Source: a virus
Length of the DNA: 64,000 bases
Strand: one strand, 5' to 3'
IMG/VR virus record: IMGVR_UViG_3300028840_000625
Span: 1 to 64,000 of that record
Positions 30,256 through 38,756 of this stretch are shown one piece after another (position 1 is the stretch's first letter; the number at the start of each line of letters is the position of its first letter). Under the pieces are notes generated by a model. The model was not told where the DNA came from, did not search any database, and was given only the letters and a program-made list of their open reading frames with translations. A program made the position numbers and the translations under genes.

Positions 30256-30871
30256 TTTCCAAGATCCTCTTGAGCATAAAATCGTCATAGCCAAATCGCC
30301 GGTATAGCTGCGATTCATTAGCAATAATCCGGTAAGCATAATAAGGCGCTTCCTGCATTATCCGTAGCGGGTTCTTTGTGCCACCGATAACCTGCTTTGC
30401 GCTGGCCCTGATAAAGTCTGCGTCAAAGCGCTCCTCGTAATACTGCAAGGCGCGGATCAACTCGTTTGCAAGATCCTCGTATTTCCATAGGGAAAAGGAA
30501 TCATAGTAATGCATCCACTCCATGTAATATTCCCAAACAATCCCCGGACGTTCTGCGACGCGGCCATAGAATTCCCGGAGATCGGGACACCCGCACTCCT
30601 TCTCCAGCCGATGATCCTGCTGCCAGTTCCAATCCTTGTGTCTGGTGTTGGTGTGCTTACGCGCGCGGTGGTGCCAAAGACTATTCAGCATCGTTACAGG
30701 ATGCCGGACAAAAGCAAAGGCCGGCTTGCCATCCACCTGCGGACATTCATGCGCCTGATAGATAGGATCACCGATGTCCTTGTATCCCATTTTCCTCAAG
30801 ACATTGGCAACCCAACGGCCTCCCGTTTTGGGAATATGAATGAAGATCGAGTTCTCTAGTTCAATCGCCAT
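30245..30871 (-). CDS. Sulfotransferase family protein, 208 aa
   Basis: Transfers sulfate from PAPS to a hydroxyl group, here possibly on a sugar. The 5'-phosphosulfate loop is FIHIPKTGGRW (about res 9-19) and the 3'-phosphate motif is FAFVRHPVTMLNS (about res 52-64); both are intact. The remainder is helical with WKYEDLANE. Shorter than eukaryotic enzymes but usual for bacterial and phage forms. No PAPS-synthesis gene is in the window, so host PAPS is needed. Confidence 0.8.
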   Translation of the reverse strand: MAIELENSIFIHIPKTGGRWVANVLRKMGYKDIGDPIYQAHECPQVDGKPAFAFVRHPVTMLNSLWHHRARKHTNTRHKDWNWQQDHRLEKECGCPDLREFYGRVAERPGIVWEYYMEWMHYYDSFSLWKYEDLANELIRALQYYEERFDADFIRASAKQVIGGTKNPLRIMQEAPYYAYRIIANESQLYRRFGYDDFMLKRILENET

Positions 30872-30977
30872 CGCCTAACCTGTGCGCGTTCTCGCACCAC
30901 CACCGAACATATAACTTGACAATAGCCGCTAATGCTATCAGGAAAAGCCCGAGGCCGATTAGAAGTTCAACGTTCAT
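30861..30977 (-). CDS. Single-span membrane peptide, 38 aa
   Basis: ATG two bases after the methyltransferase stop, end overlapping the sulfotransferase start by 11 nt. One helix (about res 4-24: ELLIGLGLFLIALAAIVKLY) is followed by RWWCENAHRLGDGD. The tight coupling supports a real gene. It could anchor or assist the sugar enzymes at the membrane. Confidence 0.5.
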   Translation of the reverse strand: MNVELLIGLGLFLIALAAIVKLYVRWWCENAHRLGDGD

Positions 30978-30979
30978 GC

Positions 30980-31717
30980 TCAGTCCTTGTAGACAAACAG
31001 GAAGTCGCCGTCATGCAGCGGAATAAGCTGCTCGTTGCTGGCGACATCGACGCCTTCTGCGACCGAGGTGATTTCCTTTAAGCCTTGTCCCCGGATGTTA
31101 TAAAAGCACCGGTATCCAATATCCATCAGGAAGTGGAAGGTATCAGCAACAGGGCCGTCATTGAATTTCGGATAAACCTCGCACATAACCGCTGGCCGCT
31201 CGTTTGATATGGTCAACGTAGCGCCGCGCAAGACATCCAGTTCATTGCCTTCGACATCGATCTTGATGAGACCAATTCCCATGTTATCCGGTGAGCTATC
31301 AATCCATGACTGCGCCCATGAGTCAATAGACACCATCTCAACGGTTATCGGCTGACCGCCGACAAGATCCCGGAGACCGCTATTGGATAGCCGCTTGTCA
31401 TCAACGTAGAAAGTAACTTCATCCTTGTCCTCTCTACCAACGGCGTAGTTGATCGCGGTCACATTGTCATTCCTGTCGGCAACCAGCTTGAGCTGCTCAT
31501 AAACTGGCGGCACAGCCTCGAAGGAATATACATGCTTGGCAAGACCGGCCCAGAAGTGCGTATACATACCAACCGCCGCGCCGATATCGAGAACAATGGA
31601 ATTCTTGTCAATGAACTTCGCGGTTTGCCCGAGCATATAGTGCTGCCGGTGAAGGTTGTAGATATTTTGATTGAATACCCGTCGCTGCAATACGGAGTCA
31701 GATAGATTCAAGGTCAC
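30980..31717 (-). CDS. FkbM-family SAM-dependent methyltransferase, 245 aa
   Basis: SAM motif I is VLDIGAAVGMYTHF (about res 42-55) and the FkbM signature is LIKIDVEGNELDVLRGA (about res 150-166). These enzymes O-methylate sugars and natural products. Full length for the family. It belongs to the sugar island and may methylate a deoxyhexose. RBS GAGGAG lies 5-8 nt before the ATG. Confidence 0.85.
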   Translation of the reverse strand: MTLNLSDSVLQRRVFNQNIYNLHRQHYMLGQTAKFIDKNSIVLDIGAAVGMYTHFWAGLAKHVYSFEAVPPVYEQLKLVADRNDNVTAINYAVGREDKDEVTFYVDDKRLSNSGLRDLVGGQPITVEMVSIDSWAQSWIDSSPDNMGIGLIKIDVEGNELDVLRGATLTISNERPAVMCEVYPKFNDGPVADTFHFLMDIGYRCFYNIRGQGLKEITSVAEGVDVASNEQLIPLHDGDFLFVYKD

Positions 31718-31754
31718 TTTAATGCTCCTCTGTGTGATTAAAATTATCGGCGTT

Positions 31755-32783
31755 TTATTTCATTAGCACTTGCAGGTTGACGCGGCGCCCTTTCTCGACA
31801 ACCCCGCCTTGATGGATGCCTGCGCCTGCATCGAACACTGCGATGTTTGTCTCTGCTGCGGACAAAAGTGTCCGTCTGAATAAAAGCATCTCTTGGCTCA
31901 AGACTGAGTTCTCTTCGACAAAGCGGCCAAAGTTATACGAGACCCGCAACGGTTTCGGCATGGCAAGAATCGGCGCGCGTTCTTCCGGGGTCTGCATGTA
32001 GTTGCCGGTGCATAACGCCCTGCCAAGTATTTCCTTGTGCGCTGGTATAACAAAGCGATGGCTTCCTTCGATGAAGTGAAAAGGGCCGTTGTTAATTTCG
32101 ATGCCCTCAAGGTAGATGATCGCCTTCATGCAATCCTCCTTGGGGTCGATGTGTGTATTGATCCACGGATTGACTGGTGCGTCATAGCCGCCGAATTGCC
32201 GGTAGTGCTGATCGGTCGGCGTGCTGATATGCAGATAAGCTCCTGCGACTTTTAGCGGCTTCCCCTTATAGGCGCTTGCCGCTTCCAGTATTCCGCGCTT
32301 GGTGAGTTCGGCTTGTAGCGTCTTGATGTATTCAGCTCCAAGCATCTCGCCGCGGTCATAGGTTCCCGGAGGCGGTTGCCAATCAGGCTTTGCCAGCCAC
32401 TTGTCTACCAGCTTGCCGACATTGATCTTGCTTGTGTCAACCTGCCCCATCCAGATCCCATTGTTATAGATCGACTGGAAAACCGAGTTGGCCGGCTCCC
32501 GTGTCAAGATCATCTCATGGTTGCTGTGCGGCGGTCTGACCATGTTGTTGCGATATACCCGGAACTGCTTTCGGATCCTGTCGAACAAAGCCGGATCATC
32601 GAGGCCGTGCATAGCAAACCGGATCTCCTCCATGAAGGAGTGCTCATCGCCGCGCGTAACCGCGACATCGAGGATCCAAGGGTCATAGTCATCATCAAGT
32701 CGGTTTTGCTTTTCCTCTGGATAGAGCGATGCCACATCGGGCAACTCAAGCCACTTGCAATAGATCGGATTATCCCACCGCAT
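31755..32783 (-). CDS. PhyH-like 2-oxoglutarate/Fe(II) dioxygenase, 342 aa
   Basis: Facial triad: HID in WINTHIDPKEDCMKA (about res 213-215) and the distal His in GAGIHQGGVVEKGRRVN, whose Arg can hold 2-oxoglutarate; GPFHFIEGSHR is the PhyH/phytanoyl-CoA core strand. Such proteins hydroxylate small molecules, lipids or sugars in biosynthetic clusters. The start at 32783 lies after GAGGAGTCCTCCG, inside the end of the preceding gene. The substrate is unknown. Confidence 0.75.
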   Translation of the reverse strand: MRWDNPIYCKWLELPDVASLYPEEKQNRLDDDYDPWILDVAVTRGDEHSFMEEIRFAMHGLDDPALFDRIRKQFRVYRNNMVRPPHSNHEMILTREPANSVFQSIYNNGIWMGQVDTSKINVGKLVDKWLAKPDWQPPPGTYDRGEMLGAEYIKTLQAELTKRGILEAASAYKGKPLKVAGAYLHISTPTDQHYRQFGGYDAPVNPWINTHIDPKEDCMKAIIYLEGIEINNGPFHFIEGSHRFVIPAHKEILGRALCTGNYMQTPEERAPILAMPKPLRVSYNFGRFVEENSVLSQEMLLFRRTLLSAAETNIAVFDAGAGIHQGGVVEKGRRVNLQVLMK

Positions 32784-33081
32784 CGGAGGACTCCTCAGCT
32801 TGTGGATTATCGTCAACATACTTGTCCAGATTGTCGGCGTAATTACGCAAGGCGGTTGCCAGTTCACGCGGATCCATCTCTGTCGGAAGCGTCAGGTTAA
32901 AAAGCTGCTGCTTTATAAAGCGCGGCTTGGGCGCGTCTTTCGATGCCGCATTGAAATCAGGCGGCACAGCCACATGGCTGATGATGGTATTCATGGCAAG
33001 CACGTGCATACCCGTGTCAATCTGGAATTTCGGGGCAATCGTCATATCATGCGCCATAATCATTTGCTGCTCTTCGCTCAT
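32770..33081 (-). CDS. Hypothetical protein, 103 aa
   Basis: Soluble protein with beta-rich N-terminal half (FQIDTGMHVLAMNTIISHV) and helical C-terminal half (DPRELATALRNYADNLDKYV). No recognised domain. It lies between a TM/coiled-coil gene and the oxygenase with 4-14 nt overlaps on both sides. It may be an accessory of either. Confidence 0.55.
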   Translation of the reverse strand: MSEEQQMIMAHDMTIAPKFQIDTGMHVLAMNTIISHVAVPPDFNAASKDAPKPRFIKQQLFNLTLPTEMDPRELATALRNYADNLDKYVDDNPQAEESSDAVG

Positions 33082-33356
33082 CGTCTTTCCTCCTGTTTGT
33101 AGAGTTCTTTCAGTGATTCCTGCGCAGCGTCTAGCCGGATCTTTTCGTCAGTAGTCAATGCGCGTCCCTTCCTTGCTTCTTCGAGGATGTAAACCCTATC
33201 CTCAAGCTGCTCAATACGGATGCCGCGGTAGATGTCGCCTGATTGCTGTTCCATTACGACCATCTCTTTCTCGTGGCTTTCCTTTGTTACAAAGTAACTG
33301 GTTGTCGCTACGGTACCGCCGACAATCGTTATGACAAGAGCTATGCCTGCTTGCAT
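33078..33356 (-). CDS. Membrane-anchored coiled-coil protein, 92 aa
   Basis: Starting at ATG 33356 (GGAG 9 nt upstream): one N-terminal helix (AGIALVITIVGGTVATTSYF), then a long charged coiled coil (RIEQLEDRVYILEEARKG, then AAQESLKELYKQEERR). It resembles small phage i-spanin-like or septal-type proteins in layout only. An ATG at 33371 overlaps the preceding gene and is less well spaced. Confidence 0.55.
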   Translation of the reverse strand: MQAGIALVITIVGGTVATTSYFVTKESHEKEMVVMEQQSGDIYRGIRIEQLEDRVYILEEARKGRALTTDEKIRLDAAQESLKELYKQEERR

Positions 33357-33360
33357 GGTG

Positions 33361-34236
33361 TTAATCTCCATTCTGAACCTCGCTGAAAGAGAAGCCGCTA
33401 GACATCAGCCGCAGGTAAGGTCTACCGGTACGCATCTCATCAAGAGTCCATTGCGTATAAGCAAGATCGCAAGCCCATTGCTTACGGGCCGACTCTGACG
33501 GGAAGAAGGGGTTGTTGATCATTCGCAGATCGTGGCTTGTAACGTTGTGCGCCATACTCCCCGCGTTAAAAGAAAAGGCCGGCACTCCTGCGATGACCGC
33601 CTCAACAGCCGCGTTGGAATTATATGTAATACAGGCATAAGCTCCGTATAAATCATCCATCAGCGTGTCATTGCGGGAGTTGATTACCCCTAGCATGTCA
33701 GGTGTCCTGCTGCGGGCAAGCGGATGTGCACGGAATACAACCGGCTTGTCAGTCATGGATCTCAGGTCAGTGCAGGTCTTTTGGCACCACTGGATAATGT
33801 CAATGTCTTGCACGCTGGCGTCTGACGGGACCTGTCCGCAAACAATAATGTGCTGACCTTCGGTTCTCCGGGGATGCAGGTTCACATCGAGGAGTTCCCA
33901 CCGATCGGCCGGACACGCAAGGTTATGGAATTCAGCATGGTTGTTCAGTCCGTTCAGACCGACCATGTAATACTCATCGCGCTTGACAAAGCCCTTCTCG
34001 ATGACAATGACATCTTTCCCTGCAAGGCGCTGTTGGCGTATAACGTTGCCGCGAGCATAGGAACACGGGACTCCCTGCTTGCCGATACCGAAAACAATGG
34101 CGACATCGACCGGCGTGTAGTTATCAACCGAGTAGATGGTGACATCTTCGTTGACCTTTGCCACGCCTTCCGCAAAAGCCTTGAGCGCCTTTTGGTGAAC
34201 CTTGTTATCCCCCGGAGTAAATATTCCTACCTTCAT
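33361..34236 (-). CDS. KpsS/capsule-biosynthesis-like GT-B protein, 291 aa
   Basis: The C-terminal half shows VVFRAHPLAR (about res 166-175) and ACITYNSNAAVEAVIAGVPA (about res 203-222), a layout shared by the GT-B polysaccharide-biosynthesis family that includes KpsS/KpsC-type Kdo transferases. Next comes HNVTSHDL, INNPFFP and a Trp-rich end. N-terminal MKVGIFTPGDNK is a Rossmann start. If it uses CMP-Kdo, the KdsB-like early gene would supply it; this link is inference. RBS AGGAGGAAG upstream. Confidence 0.6.
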   Translation of the reverse strand: MKVGIFTPGDNKVHQKALKAFAEGVAKVNEDVTIYSVDNYTPVDVAIVFGIGKQGVPCSYARGNVIRQQRLAGKDVIVIEKGFVKRDEYYMVGLNGLNNHAEFHNLACPADRWELLDVNLHPRRTEGQHIIVCGQVPSDASVQDIDIIQWCQKTCTDLRSMTDKPVVFRAHPLARSRTPDMLGVINSRNDTLMDDLYGAYACITYNSNAAVEAVIAGVPAFSFNAGSMAHNVTSHDLRMINNPFFPSESARKQWACDLAYTQWTLDEMRTGRPYLRLMSSGFSFSEVQNGD

Positions 34237-34272
34237 GGCTGCTTCCTCCTGCGTGGTGTTTTCCAGAAGTTG

Positions 34273-34938
34273 CTATGCGTTGACAGCTTCGCCTTGAATG
34301 GCTGTTACCACAAAACCCATGCCGTCATCAGCATCATAGACATGGCCCGGGATCTTCTCGTACTGAGTAGCCCATTGCTTGACCGTGTATTCAGACTTTG
34401 ACAAGAGTTCAGTGAACTCGTCTTTTGTGTAATGGCGAAAGTGGAAGGGATGCGTGTCACGGTTGAACGGTACCACTTCCTCGTTAGGCACCGAACCAAC
34501 CAGCACAGAAGCATGTTCGCCGTACATTTGGATTAATGCCTCATCATCCTTGACATGCTCGATGGTTTCTATGCTGACGATTACATCAACCTTCTGCTTT
34601 TCCCCGTCAAAGCCATCCACCAACGCAGCCTCAAACTCTTCGCGCTTGCTGAGGTCTGCTTGCTGGAATCTATTATTGCCTTCCCCATAAGCACGGGTAG
34701 CAGCATCTACAGCAGGCTGATGGATATCGATGCCGATTACACGCGCTTCCGGGAAAGCGGTGGCGAGCATATAGGTGCCGTATCCAATACCGCAGGCGCA
34801 GTCAACAATGTTGATGCTGGGGTTGTCACCGAACAATGCCTTGATCTGGTTTATAGCGAAGTTATATCTATGCTTGTGGTTCGGCTTGATACCGTCCAGC
34901 GTTTCAGCTACTTGTCTTTCTCCGGTCTGGGGCAACAT
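34273..34938 (-). CDS. SAM-dependent methyltransferase (class I, UbiG/type 11), 221 aa
   Basis: Motif I is NIVDCACGIGYGTYML (about res 42-57), motif II has VIGIDIHQPAVDAA, and motif IV is VIVSIETIEHV. ATG 34938 has AAGGAG with good spacing. The upstream extension to 35025 lies inside the preceding gene. Probably methylates a sugar or small molecule of the island. Substrate unknown. Confidence 0.8.
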   Translation of the reverse strand: MLPQTGERQVAETLDGIKPNHKHRYNFAINQIKALFGDNPSINIVDCACGIGYGTYMLATAFPEARVIGIDIHQPAVDAATRAYGEGNNRFQQADLSKREEFEAALVDGFDGEKQKVDVIVSIETIEHVKDDEALIQMYGEHASVLVGSVPNEEVVPFNRDTHPFHFRHYTKDEFTELLSKSEYTVKQWATQYEKIPGHVYDADDGMGFVVTAIQGEAVNA

Positions 34939-35155
34939 ATAGCGGATCTCCTTTCTTGGTGAATGGTAAACACTTCCAGTCGGGGTGAAGATAAAAGACT
35001 TCGGTCCCGTCCTCAAGTTGCTCAAGGGTCTTGAACGGGAACTCTACATCCGGGTCATCGGCATAAAGGTCTTTAACCTCCAAAAAGATTTCAGCAAGCC
35101 GCATACCTTCCTTGATGTAGAGGATCTTGTTTATAAAATCGAGTTCTATATTCAT
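34904..35155 (-). CDS. Hypothetical protein, 83 aa
   Basis: Starts 4 nt inside the end of the GDP-mannose dehydratase gene and overlaps the methyltransferase start by 35 nt. Mixed alpha/beta (MNIELDFINKILYIKEGMRL, VFYLHPDWKCLPF). No known domain. Found between sugar enzymes, but nothing in the sequence shows a related function. Confidence 0.5.
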   Translation of the reverse strand: MNIELDFINKILYIKEGMRLAEIFLEVKDLYADDPDVEFPFKTLEQLEDGTEVFYLHPDWKCLPFTKKGDPLYVAPDRRKTSS

Positions 35156-36186
35156 GCGAGTTGCGCGTGGTATATGATCGGATCCACGCCCTCTCTCGAT
35201 AAGTCGTAGTCAACCATCTCACGAATCATGGTCTCGAAATCATAAGCTCGCTTCCAACCAAGTTTGTCCTGCGCCTTTGCTGGATTACCGAGTAACAGCG
35301 GAACTTCTGACGGCCGCATCAGATCCGGGTTTTTCATCAGGTGTTCGGCCCAGACATCGATGCCGACATAGGTGAAGGCCGTGTGGACGACATCCCAAAC
35401 CCTATGCTTTTCGCCCGTGGCAATCACAAAGTCCTCCGGCTCGTCCTGTTGCAGCATGAGGTACATGGCATAAACATAATCACGAGCATGGCCCCAATCG
35501 CGGTAGGCATCGAGGTTCCCGAGTTCAAGGAACTGCTGCTTGCCGGCAACGATACGCGCAACAGCCTTGGTGATTTTCCGCGTTACAAACTCTTCACCCC
35601 GGAGCGGTGATTCATGGTTAAACAGAATCCCGGAGCAAAAGAAATTCTCGTATGCTTCGCGGTAATTCTGCACGGCATAGTGCGCGGCTACCTTCGCAAC
35701 CGCATAGGGGCTGCGCGGGTGGAATGGCGTATCCTCTCCCTGTGACTCGACATTGACAAGGCCGAACATCTCCGAGGTGCTAGCTTGGTAGAGTCTCGTG
35801 GATGGCGAGAACTGGTTGATCGCGGCCATGATGTTCAGCGCGCCAACGGCGTTTATTTGAAACGTGGCAACCGGCGAAGCGAATGACTCCGGGACAAAGG
35901 ACATGGCTGCAAGGTTATATACCTCGTCGAATTGTCCCTCATCAATCACATTGTTGACCTGCGCGGAGCATGTCACATCGAAATTAAGGAAGGTCAGGCC
36001 TTGTGCTGGATTGTGTTCCTCATACTCTGACTCCGTGACAAGACTAAGCTCCTTGAGCCGCCAGAGGTTCATGCTGGCCGTCCTGCGCATGCCTGCATAG
36101 ACCTCGTAACCCTTTTGCAGTAATAGCTCGATTAGGTAAGCGGCATCCTGCCCCGAGGCGCCGGTGACAAGCGCGGTCTTTTTCAT
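35152..36186 (-). CDS. gmd: GDP-mannose 4,6-dehydratase, 344 aa
   Basis: Converts GDP-mannose to GDP-4-keto-6-deoxymannose, the branch point to fucose, rhamnose, perosamine and colitose donors. Extended SDR features: GASGQDAAYL (about res 9-18, NADP site), YNLAAMSFV, catalytic STSEMFG and SPYAVAK (Tyr-x3-Lys), then LFNHESPLRG and RDWGHARDYV. Full length. Canonical GQDGAYL is GQDAAYL here, a mild change. No follow-on reductase or epimerase is in the window. ATGA overlap with both neighbours shows a coupled operon. Confidence 0.95.
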   Translation of the reverse strand: MKKTALVTGASGQDAAYLIELLLQKGYEVYAGMRRTASMNLWRLKELSLVTESEYEEHNPAQGLTFLNFDVTCSAQVNNVIDEGQFDEVYNLAAMSFVPESFASPVATFQINAVGALNIMAAINQFSPSTRLYQASTSEMFGLVNVESQGEDTPFHPRSPYAVAKVAAHYAVQNYREAYENFFCSGILFNHESPLRGEEFVTRKITKAVARIVAGKQQFLELGNLDAYRDWGHARDYVYAMYLMLQQDEPEDFVIATGEKHRVWDVVHTAFTYVGIDVWAEHLMKNPDLMRPSEVPLLLGNPAKAQDKLGWKRAYDFETMIREMVDYDLSREGVDPIIYHAQLA

Positions 36187-36986
36187 GACAACACCTTCGG
36201 CCTTTGTGTTTCCGGTTTTTCTACTCCCGGATCCTTGTCTAGCAGACCGCCTTGCGCTTTCCGCTCCGGGCCTTTGAGGTGCTCCATGTATTCCCCGAGT
36301 ATTGACTCCTGAAAGGGATGGTTGCTTTGCTCATTCGGATTCAGGTTCTTGTACGGGATAGCCATCGCCGTGCGGATAAAGTCCATTGAGTAACAATCAT
36401 GGAATTCTCCGAGGTATTTGAACGCGCCTTCCGCATAGGTGTTATACCAAAGCGGCATAAAGAAATTGTTTGCGGGATGGTTGGTATTGAAGCCGACAAA
36501 ACCGTTTTCGCTGTAGAGCCACTTGCGCTCAAGCACGGCCATATAGAATTCTGGCTCACCTTCCTTTACGGCAAATATGCCTTGCAGGAAGTTCGGCGGG
36601 ATATCGGCCTTGAATACTACGTCCGCATCAACCCACGCAACGATTCCGTTTTGCGAGTGGCATGCGTCGCAGATAGCGAACACTTTTCGGTAGAACCGAT
36701 TAGCGTCATATCGGAAGTTGTAGACCTGCTGCTGCGGATTCTGCGGGTTGATATGTTTCCCGGAGTAAATCGGATCACTGTTATTCAGCACAGCCTCGAT
36801 CTGCTTGAAATCATCGAATGAGTAAAGGTCTTTGTAGATAATGCGGTCATCCTTCGGCGCGGCTGACGGGATGCCATGCTCATAGTAGACCGTGAGTGTT
36901 TGATCCTTCCAGTGCTTTAGGAAGCCTTCTATAAACCGCTTCCCGTATTCATGATAGCCCTTCTGCGAGAAGGAAGTAATAATCAT
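36183..36986 (-). CDS. Glycosyltransferase-like protein with DxD, 267 aa
   Basis: First gene of the sugar island after the capsid block. Opens MIITSFSQKGYHEYGKRF; a DxD (GIVAWVDADVVFKA, about res 114-127) precedes ENGFVGFNTNHP, as in small GT-A enzymes of polysaccharide clusters. C-terminal segment EQSNHPFQESILGEYMEH is likely the acceptor-binding helix. Donor and acceptor are unknown. Confidence 0.65.
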   Translation of the reverse strand: MIITSFSQKGYHEYGKRFIEGFLKHWKDQTLTVYYEHGIPSAAPKDDRIIYKDLYSFDDFKQIEAVLNNSDPIYSGKHINPQNPQQQVYNFRYDANRFYRKVFAICDACHSQNGIVAWVDADVVFKADIPPNFLQGIFAVKEGEPEFYMAVLERKWLYSENGFVGFNTNHPANNFFMPLWYNTYAEGAFKYLGEFHDCYSMDFIRTAMAIPYKNLNPNEQSNHPFQESILGEYMEHLKGPERKAQGGLLDKDPGVEKPETQRPKVLS

Positions 36987-37055
36987 GCTGTGCTCCTCTA
37001 TGGTGAACTATCAATCTGGTGAGGATTGATAGGTATTGATACTTCCCCTGATAGG

Positions 37056-37460
37056 TTAGCTTTCCTCGGTTTTGCGACGGCGGCGGCGGCGTGGTTTCTT
37101 TGCGTCACTGTCTGCTGTGACACCACGCGGTTTGTTCACCGTTTCCGCTTGTTCATTAATAATGAACGCAGGCTCTTGTTGAGCAGATTTCTCGTCGCTG
37201 GAGAGACTCTGCCCTGACGGCTCTTCGATGTCAACCCCTTGCGGTATCGAATCCAGTACGGCTTTGTGCAGCGTTTTGTCGGCGGTATCCATATTGTCTG
37301 ACAGCACGAGCTTGTCTTTTACAAGGCCCGTGTGCATCTCGCCATAGCGTTCCCATCCGCGCCACTGACCACGACCAAGATCATGCGCCCAATCGACTTC
37401 ATTGATCACGGTCGTTGCGCCGGTTTTCTTGTTGCGGATTTTGACTGTAGAAAGTTTCAT
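37056..37460 (-). CDS. Hypothetical protein with Arg-rich tail, 134 aa
   Basis: Located between the coat-gene terminator and the sugar island. The N-terminal half is beta-like (TVKIRNKKTGATTVIN, RGQWRGWERYGEMH); the C-terminal half is disordered and ends KKPRRRRRRKTEES, likely nucleic-acid binding. It may be a head-associated or adaptor protein, judged from location alone. Confidence 0.5.
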   Translation of the reverse strand: MKLSTVKIRNKKTGATTVINEVDWAHDLGRGQWRGWERYGEMHTGLVKDKLVLSDNMDTADKTLHKAVLDSIPQGVDIEEPSGQSLSSDEKSAQQEPAFIINEQAETVNKPRGVTADSDAKKPRRRRRRKTEES

Positions 37461-37480
37461 ACTTTACTCCTCGTAGTTAT

Positions 37481-37517
37481 AAAAAAACCCCGCGCCCTCG
37501 GGAGAAGGAGCGGGGCT
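37481..37517 (-). terminator. Intrinsic terminator after the coat gene
   Basis: On the leftward strand CCCCGC pairs with GCGGGG across a 16-nt loop region, followed by seven T. It lies 36 bp past the coat stop and would lower transcription of the sugar island and tail relative to coat. Confidence 0.85.
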
Positions 37518-37552
37518 GCAATGGCTCGCGTTTGAGCCTACCCGGTTAGAGA

Positions 37553-38695
37553 TTAACCTGCAATACGGGTTGCCAGTTCCGGACGGACCAGCTTGGCACC
37601 CCACAGGATATCCAGTTCCCAAGTGACCTGCTTGTACTGGCGGGACACCTCAAGGCGCAGGCTGATACCGGTCTGCGGATCAGTCATTGCCATGATGCGG
37701 CTACCGAGCTGCATGTCGGCAGTGCTCTGCATCAGCGGACGGTTTGCAAAAGCAAAGGCGTCACGGTGGAAAGCCAGATTGACCGTATGATCACCCACAA
37801 CCGTTACGGCTTCACTGGAAGCATCAGCCTTGAGGTTAGGCGTAATGCTGACAGCGACATTGCCGGTGGAAACGATGACGGCAGTGGCATTGACCACGTA
37901 AGTCTGCGTATCACCTGCAATGGTGAAGATGTCACCCGGAAGCAAAGTTGTGTTGTTGCCACCAGTCATATCGATCGAGGAGGTACCAGCGGCAACCGCG
38001 CTACCGACCACAATAGCAGAAGCAGTCGCGCCACCAGCGGTATGAACCGGCACGGCATCATCCGCATACCAGTCAATGCCGTACTTGCGGCCGATCTCAC
38101 CTTCGATCTTGACGCCGGTGCTGCCGGTCTTTTCCGCATCAGCGAACGGTGCCAGCGCGAGTGCGTTGGCTTCCGCATCGTAGCTCAGCACACCGCGGCG
38201 ATTGTCGCGCGGGGCAAGCTGCTGGTGCAGGACCTTGCGAGCGTTTGTAGCTGCCACAACGGTAGAGGCGAAAGGCGTAGTACCAGCGGTGCCGGTATAG
38301 CCGTAGACGCCCTTATACTCCGCAAAGATGTCCTCATTCACGGCATTGGCAAGAGCACGAATGGCCTCGCTCATTTGCATGGGAATGAAGTGCTCGTTGC
38401 GGTCGATTTCTACCATGTCCTTGTCGGTCAGATAGAAGTTGGTCTTTTTCCAGTTGTCCAGAGGAATCTGAACCTTGCCCGGAGTGGAGTTAGAAGCGCT
38501 GGAATAAACAGGCGCAGGAGTAACATCCGAGGCGGTAATACCGGAAGGAATCGGCACATCAATCGTGTCACCCTTTTCGGCAGCTTCGCGTGAGTAGTCA
38601 CCATTCACCAGTCGCGGCATGGAAGCCTGCTCACGAAGGGCAAGCAGACCACGCGCGAGGATTTTGGCCATAATGTTGTCAAGAGTATTCGACAT
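37553..38695 (-). CDS. Major capsid protein, P22 coat-like, 380 aa
   Basis: N-terminal MSNTLDNIMAKILARGLLAL, RLVNGDYSREAAEKGDTIDV and LDNWKKTNFYLTDKDM are typical of P22 gene-5-like coats with the HK97 fold. An Ig-like insertion (about res 220-300, Thr/Val/Gly-rich) is present, as in P22. C-terminal VSRQYKQVTWELDILWGAKLV is the usual end. Between the scaffold and a terminator, as expected for a highly expressed gene. Confidence 0.9.
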   Translation of the reverse strand: MSNTLDNIMAKILARGLLALREQASMPRLVNGDYSREAAEKGDTIDVPIPSGITASDVTPAPVYSSASNSTPGKVQIPLDNWKKTNFYLTDKDMVEIDRNEHFIPMQMSEAIRALANAVNEDIFAEYKGVYGYTGTAGTTPFASTVVAATNARKVLHQQLAPRDNRRGVLSYDAEANALALAPFADAEKTGSTGVKIEGEIGRKYGIDWYADDAVPVHTAGGATASAIVVGSAVAAGTSSIDMTGGNNTTLLPGDIFTIAGDTQTYVVNATAVIVSTGNVAVSITPNLKADASSEAVTVVGDHTVNLAFHRDAFAFANRPLMQSTADMQLGSRIMAMTDPQTGISLRLEVSRQYKQVTWELDILWGAKLVRPELATRIAG

Positions 38696-38756
38696 TGGTC
38701 AGTCTCCAATTGCGTTAAAAGAAAATAGGTCTCTTGTCCCCCCGGGACATTTACTA

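Noticed and set aside
37766-38593. 275-codon open frame antisense to the coat gene
   Set aside because: Mirror of the coat coding sequence with His/Arg-rich composition; the coat call is secure.
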